A stretch of DNA of 16,985 nt, taken from the NCBI GenBank assembly GCA_020024175.1, contig JAHHUB010000014.1, positions 1 to 16,985 on the forward strand. Direction: 5' to 3'. How positions within the stretch are numbered: position 1 is the first letter of the stretch; each line of letters starts with the position of its first letter. The translations under genes were made by a program, and so were the position numbers. This stretch comes from Oscillospiraceae bacterium (GTDB lineage Bacteria > Bacillota > Clostridia > Oscillospirales > Ruminococcaceae). Positions 13,648 to 16,985 of the stretch are shown piece by piece. The notes under the pieces are model-generated. The model saw nothing but the letters and a program-made list of their open reading frames with translations. It did no database searches and was not told the DNA's origin.

Positions 13648-15606
13648 TTATATTTCCTGAATTATAGGCAGAATCATAGGACTTCTTCTTGTTTTTACAT
13701 AGAGAAACTGGCTTACTTGATCTTTTACAACCTGTTTCATGCTGTTCCAATCGTTGTAGCCGGACTGAGTGCTGTTAATAAGAGCCATTCGGCATATTTC
13801 TTTAACTTCATTCATAAGATCTTCCGATTCTCTGACATAAACAAAACCTCTGGAAACAACATCCGGACCTGACACAATATCTCCTGTAACAGAATCTATA
13901 GTGGCAACTACAACTATTAATCCGTCCTCGGATAAATGTTTTCTGTCACGCAAAACAATGCTGCCTACATCACCTACACCCAGTCCGTCAACCATAATTC
14001 TGCCGGCAGGAACAGTGCCTGTTATCTGAGCGGATGAATAGCCGATTTCAATAACCTTTCCGATGTCGCTGATAATGACATTATTTTCGGGAACTCCCAT
14101 AGATACTGCAATATCTTTTTGGTTTTTAAGGTGTTTGTATTCACCATGGAGAGGGATCACATATTTTGGGTTTGTGAGTTTTATCATAAGTTTCAAATCT
14201 TCCTGAGAACCATGACCTGATACATGGGTCTTGTACATTTTATTATCATAAATAACATCAGCACCCAGTTTCATCAAATCATTAATAAGACGGTTTACCA
14301 ACTTTTCATTACCCGGAATGGCATGTGCGGAAATAATGATAAAATCATTTGGGGTAATGGTGATCTTTTTATGATCCCCTGTAGACATTCTGGCAAGGGC
14401 ACTCATAGGTTCGCCTTGACTTCCTGTGGTGATGATTACTAATTTTTCATCGGGGTAATTTTTAGCAGCATCTATATCTATCAGAAGTTTGTCTTTGTAG
14501 GTAAGATAACCAAGTTCAGTAGCTTTTGCCACAACATTATCCATACTTCTGCCTGATACGGCAACTTTTCTGCCATGAGCTTCTGCAAAATCAAATATAG
14601 TTTGAAGTCTGTGAACATTTGATGCAAAGGTAGCTATCAAAATTCGTTTTTGACCTGCTTTTTTAAATAAACTGTCAAAACTTGCGGCAACTTCTTGCTC
14701 ACTGCCGCTGGCTCCCGGTTTATCAGCGTTGGTGGAGTCGGGCAAAAGGGCTAAAACTCCTCTTCTGCCAAGTTCCCCAAATCTGGCAAGGTCTATACTG
14801 TCACCGGCAATAGGGGTGTAGTCGATTTTAAAGTCCCCTGTATGAACAATAATTCCCGCAGGGGTAAAAACAGCACAGGCACAGGCATCGGGAATAGAGT
14901 GGTTAACTCTGATAAATTCCACAGCCATACAGCCCATTTTCACAGTATCACCAGGACTTACCACATGAAGTTTTGCACTGTTTAAAAGTCCATGTTCTTT
15001 GAGTTTTCCCTCCAAAATACCTAAAGTGAGCATGGTTCCGTAAATAGGAACATTCATTTTTTTAAGAAGATAGGGGATAGCACCTATATGATCCTCATGG
15101 GCATGAGTAATAACTAAGCCTCTTATTTTATCTGCATTTTTTTCAAGATAGGTAAAATCAGGCAAAACAAGGTCAATTCCCAGCATATCATCATCGGGAA
15201 AAGATAAACCGCAGTCAATAATAAATATATCATTGCTGCACTCATAAACTGTCAGGTTTTTGCCTATTTCGTTAAGACCTCCCAAAGATATGATTTTAAT
15301 AGAAGGTTTTTTATTTTTGCTTGTGTTTTTTTTCTTGTTGGTATTATATCTTTTTTTGGATTTAGGCTTTTCCGAAGTGCCCTCTTCAATTATCAGCGGT
15401 TTGCTGTTTTTGCCCATTATTTCTTTTTCAACAGCAGAATACATTGATTTGCTCTTAGGCGGAGCCAAAGGCTGTTTTTTCATAACATTGGGGACAAAAT
15501 TAGATGAACCATTTATGGGGTAAGACTTTCTTCTTGTATAATAATGTCTTTTTTTCTGACCACCGCTGTCATTTGAATTTTCATTCTTTTTTGAATTTTC
15601 TGACAC
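13648..15606 (-). CDS. rnjA: ribonuclease J with a long basic N-terminal extension
   Basis: 652 aa; usual RNase J is about 555. The enzyme is a metallo-beta-lactamase/beta-CASP nuclease with endo- and 5'-exonuclease activity in mRNA decay and RNA maturation. The catalytic fold starts near residue 103 ('IKIISLGGLNEIGKN'). The Zn motif HAHEDH is at 168-173, with 'HTGDFKID' later for motif III. Beta-CASP segments include 'ATFASNVHRL', 'GSQGEPMSALARM', 'SGHGSQEDL' and 'VIPLHGEYKHL'. The C-terminal domain runs to the end. Residues 1-101 are an extra Lys/Arg/Asn/Ser-rich, probably disordered tail. The ATG follows AAAGGAGG. Upstream is a structured transcript with its own terminator. Confidence 0.94.
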   Translation of the reverse strand: MSENSKKNENSNDSGGQKKRHYYTRRKSYPINGSSNFVPNVMKKQPLAPPKSKSMYSAVEKEIMGKNSKPLIIEEGTSEKPKSKKRYNTNKKKNTSKNKKPSIKIISLGGLNEIGKNLTVYECSNDIFIIDCGLSFPDDDMLGIDLVLPDFTYLEKNADKIRGLVITHAHEDHIGAIPYLLKKMNVPIYGTMLTLGILEGKLKEHGLLNSAKLHVVSPGDTVKMGCMAVEFIRVNHSIPDACACAVFTPAGIIVHTGDFKIDYTPIAGDSIDLARFGELGRRGVLALLPDSTNADKPGASGSEQEVAASFDSLFKKAGQKRILIATFASNVHRLQTIFDFAEAHGRKVAVSGRSMDNVVAKATELGYLTYKDKLLIDIDAAKNYPDEKLVIITTGSQGEPMSALARMSTGDHKKITITPNDFIIISAHAIPGNEKLVNRLINDLMKLGADVIYDNKMYKTHVSGHGSQEDLKLMIKLTNPKYVIPLHGEYKHLKNQKDIAVSMGVPENNVIISDIGKVIEIGYSSAQITGTVPAGRIMVDGLGVGDVGSIVLRDRKHLSEDGLIVVVATIDSVTGDIVSGPDVVSRGFVYVRESEDLMNEVKEICRMALINSTQSGYNDWNSMKQVVKDQVSQFLYVKTRRSPMILPIIQEI

Positions 15607-15662
15607 AATAATCCTCCTTTTTTTAAATATTAAAAAATTTCTTTATAAATGCAGAGTTTTTT

Positions 15663-15702
15663 AGACAAAACAAAAATAACTGTCAGCCAAAATGACTTAC
15701 AG
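15663..15702 (-). terminator. terminator of the candidate small RNA
   Basis: On the - strand, a 23-nt hairpin (15702-15680; four pairs, one mismatch, then five pairs including G-T) is followed by TTATTTTTGTTTT. It lies about 57 nt upstream of the RNase J start codon. Confidence 0.6.
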
Positions 15703-15840
15703 AATAATTTTTTCACTGCCGAAAGTACCTTTGTTTCTTTCCCTGTATTTCCGCACATTAGGGGCTGCCGCAAGAACAGACTTAGAAACATTCGGCTATT
15801 GTCAATCAGCAAAAATATTTTATAATCCGAACACTACATC
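15665..15840 (-). ncRNA. candidate structured small RNA upstream of RNase J
   Basis: A promoter and a terminator-like hairpin frame about 175 nt of sequence richer in GC than the flanks. Given in + strand letters, nested pairs are TTCGGC (15791-15796) with GCCGAA (15718-15723), AGAAAC (15784-15789) with GTTTCT (15733-15738), ACAG (15776-15779) with CTGT (15743-15746), and an apical GCAAGAA with TTCCGC. This makes one long irregular rod with internal loops. The size and shape recall 6S RNA, but I cannot confirm the family. It could instead be a leader that controls RNase J by attenuation. A 60-codon ORF across it has no ribosome binding site and no recognisable features. The rest of the 355-bp gap (15607-15961) holds only the promoter, the two terminators and AT-rich spacer. 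Confidence 0.55.
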
Positions 15841-15846
15841 TATTAC

Positions 15847-15875
15847 ATCATAATAGTAAACATCAAAAAAGTCAA
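15847..15875 (-). promoter_or_regulatory. sigma-A-type promoter of the candidate small RNA / RNase J leader
   Basis: On the - strand: TTGACT (15875-15870), 17 nt spacer, TATGAT (15852-15847), with a start point near 15840. It is one of the best promoter matches in the window. Confidence 0.7.
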
Positions 15876-15917
15876 GTAAATCAAGTACAATATGTAAATA
15901 TATATTTCGACAAAATC

Positions 15918-15952
15918 TACCGACCGTAATAATAAAGCTCTTACGGTCGGTA
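15918..15952 (-). terminator. hairpin after the M23 protein gene
   Basis: A perfect 12-bp stem, TACCGACCGTAA (15918-15929) against TTACGGTCGGTA (15941-15952), with an 11-nt loop, 9 nt past the stop codon. The T-tract on the - strand is weak (GATTTTG), so termination may be incomplete. Confidence 0.7.
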
Positions 15953-15961
15953 TTTGTTTCA

Positions 15962-16756
15962 CTACTTTTCCATTCCCATGTGTTTTAAAGGATTTATCCA
16001 TTTTCCGTCCTGTTTCATGGCAAAATGGAGATGAGGTTCCACTGCAATTTCACAGGGAATTTGAATGGTTTTTCCTATTTGCTGATGGCTTCTTACTATG
16101 TCCCCTTCTTTAATATTGTTGATAGGTTCTATTCCACAGTAGTGTGCAGTAGTTCCGTCTGAATGGCTTACTTCAATCACACAGCCCCAGAGTTTGTCCT
16201 TATAAATCTTCTCGATTTTACCGTCAGCACATGAAACAACAGCAGAACCTACAGGAACTTTTATATCAACTCCGTTGTGAGTTTTCCACTCGTCCAATGT
16301 AGGGTCTTTAACCAGTTTACCGTTAGAAAAAGCTGTGATAATATTGCCCTCCACTGGCATTATAAAAGTAATGGACTGTGGTCTTAAAGTTTTGTTTTCT
16401 TTCTTTTCCTCAGTTTTTTCTTTCTTTTCGGCAGGTTTTTCTTCTGTTTGTTTTTTTGGTTTGGCGGTTTCGGTTTTTTCTGATTTTTCTTTTTTATCTT
16501 TACCCTCTATTTTTATATCATCTTTTTTGTTTTCGGTTTTTTCCGCTTTGTCAAAGTCCCATGAGGGCATCTCTGCTTTGGATGATTGTTTTTGCTCAAT
16601 AATTTTGTTGTTTTCGTCAATGCTGTCTATTGTGTTGTTGACTGCAACCCAAGCAGCGGCTCCTGCCCCCACTAAACATACAGCCAATATCGCGTAAAAT
16701 CCGTTGCCTGCAATAAACTTCTTGAACTTCTCTTTAAAACTATTCGATTTTGACAT
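15962..16756 (-). CDS. SpoIIQ-like membrane-anchored M23 (LytM) peptidase
   Basis: 264 aa. One membrane helix near residues 18-40 with a short basic cytoplasmic N-terminus, then a low-complexity Lys/Glu/Thr linker (about 60-125), then a LytM domain from about 130 to the end. All M23 residues are present: His160 and Asp164 in 'HNGVDI', His205 in 'AHYCG', and His242/His244 in 'PHLHF', so it may be an active Zn peptidase. Layout and size fit SpoIIQ, the forespore protein that pairs with SpoIIIAH across the septum. B. subtilis SpoIIQ lacks the full catalytic set, while clostridial ones keep it. A general cell-wall hydrolase is the alternative. The ribosome binding site is modest (GGAG, 9 nt from the ATG). 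No partner gene is visible. Confidence 0.82.
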   Translation of the reverse strand: MSKSNSFKEKFKKFIAGNGFYAILAVCLVGAGAAAWVAVNNTIDSIDENNKIIEQKQSSKAEMPSWDFDKAEKTENKKDDIKIEGKDKKEKSEKTETAKPKKQTEEKPAEKKEKTEEKKENKTLRPQSITFIMPVEGNIITAFSNGKLVKDPTLDEWKTHNGVDIKVPVGSAVVSCADGKIEKIYKDKLWGCVIEVSHSDGTTAHYCGIEPINNIKEGDIVRSHQQIGKTIQIPCEIAVEPHLHFAMKQDGKWINPLKHMGMEK

Positions 16757-16775
16757 CTTTATAAACTCCGTTTCT

Positions 16776-16810
16776 CCGACAGAAATTAATTTCAGCCTAT
16801 CATCCGTCGG
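16776..16810. promoter_or_regulatory. nested palindrome upstream of the SpoIIQ-like gene
   Basis: A perfect 12-bp palindrome, GAAATTAATTTC (16782-16793), lies between inverted CCGAC (16776-16780) and GTCGG (16806-16810). It sits 20-54 nt upstream of the start codon, where an operator or a leader hairpin could be. No convincing SigF or SigG promoter was identified. The rest, 16811-16985, is AT-rich with nothing recognisable. Confidence 0.3.
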
Positions 16811-16985
16811 TATTTTGATAGGAACTGGAAAGGCATTATGTCCTTGGAGTTATTTTTAACATATTGAGAAAAAATATACTTAAATTTTTATTTATTTAAA
16901 ATATTATGAAATTTAAAAAACAGAATAATTTTCAATTGAATAAATTTTTACAAATATAAAGTTTTAATGGTGCAGATATAAGATA

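Noticed and set aside
15630..15812. 60-codon - strand ORF upstream of RNase J
   Set aside because: No ribosome binding site and no recognisable sequence. It overlaps the promoter-framed structured region, which is better explained as RNA.
16335..16697. 120-codon hydrophobic + strand frame
   Set aside because: It is the complement of the Lys/Glu-rich linker of the M23 protein, which yields Phe/Ser runs. There is no independent support.

Overview
The window comes from an AT-rich, low-GC Gram-positive, spore-forming bacterium, most likely a member of the Clostridia. Supporting signs are CotF-type spore coat genes, a SpoIIQ-like M23 protein, RNase J, strong AGGAGG ribosome binding sites, sigma-A-type promoters and lipobox lipoproteins. 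The content is mostly chromosomal housekeeping and metabolic genes. I see no phage, transposon, CRISPR, rRNA or tRNA.

Layout. Positions 34-1029 (+) encode a lipoprotein substrate-binding protein of the NMT1/SsuA type. Positions 1090-1562 (+) hold two small CotF-like coat genes closed by a terminator. Positions 1705-2358 (+) encode a hemolysin III/PAQR-type membrane protein with its own promoter. It converges on an uncharacterised multi-pass membrane protein at 2510-3742 (-), and the two share a terminator. Positions 3938-8805 (-) form a complete polyamine uptake operon: XRE-cupin regulator, potA, potB, potC, potD. It has a sigma-A promoter near 9018-9045, a leader of about 205 nt and a terminator at 3891-3930. 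Positions 9181-11627 (-) hold three corrin-ring genes, cbiF, a short cbiG and cobJ/cbiH. Positions 12099-13484 (+) encode a CNNM/CBS (CorC/HlyC) membrane protein, which converges on RNase J at 13648-15606 (-). Between RNase J and a SpoIIQ-like M23 protein (15962-16756, -) lies a structured transcript with its own promoter and terminator, probably a non-coding RNA of about 175 nt.

The most unusual item is potA. The ATPase is 521 residues long because about 178 residues are inserted in its C-terminal TOBE region. The insert is two tandem copies of an acidic beta-rich repeat that resembles repeats of Gram-positive surface proteins, placed here in a cytoplasmic ATPase. The second is the candidate small RNA upstream of RNase J, whose rod-like nested pairing recalls 6S RNA, though the family is not established. 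Further points are a CbiG without its C-terminal domain, paired promoter/palindrome modules upstream of cbiF, and a 14-bp inverted repeat in the pot leader.
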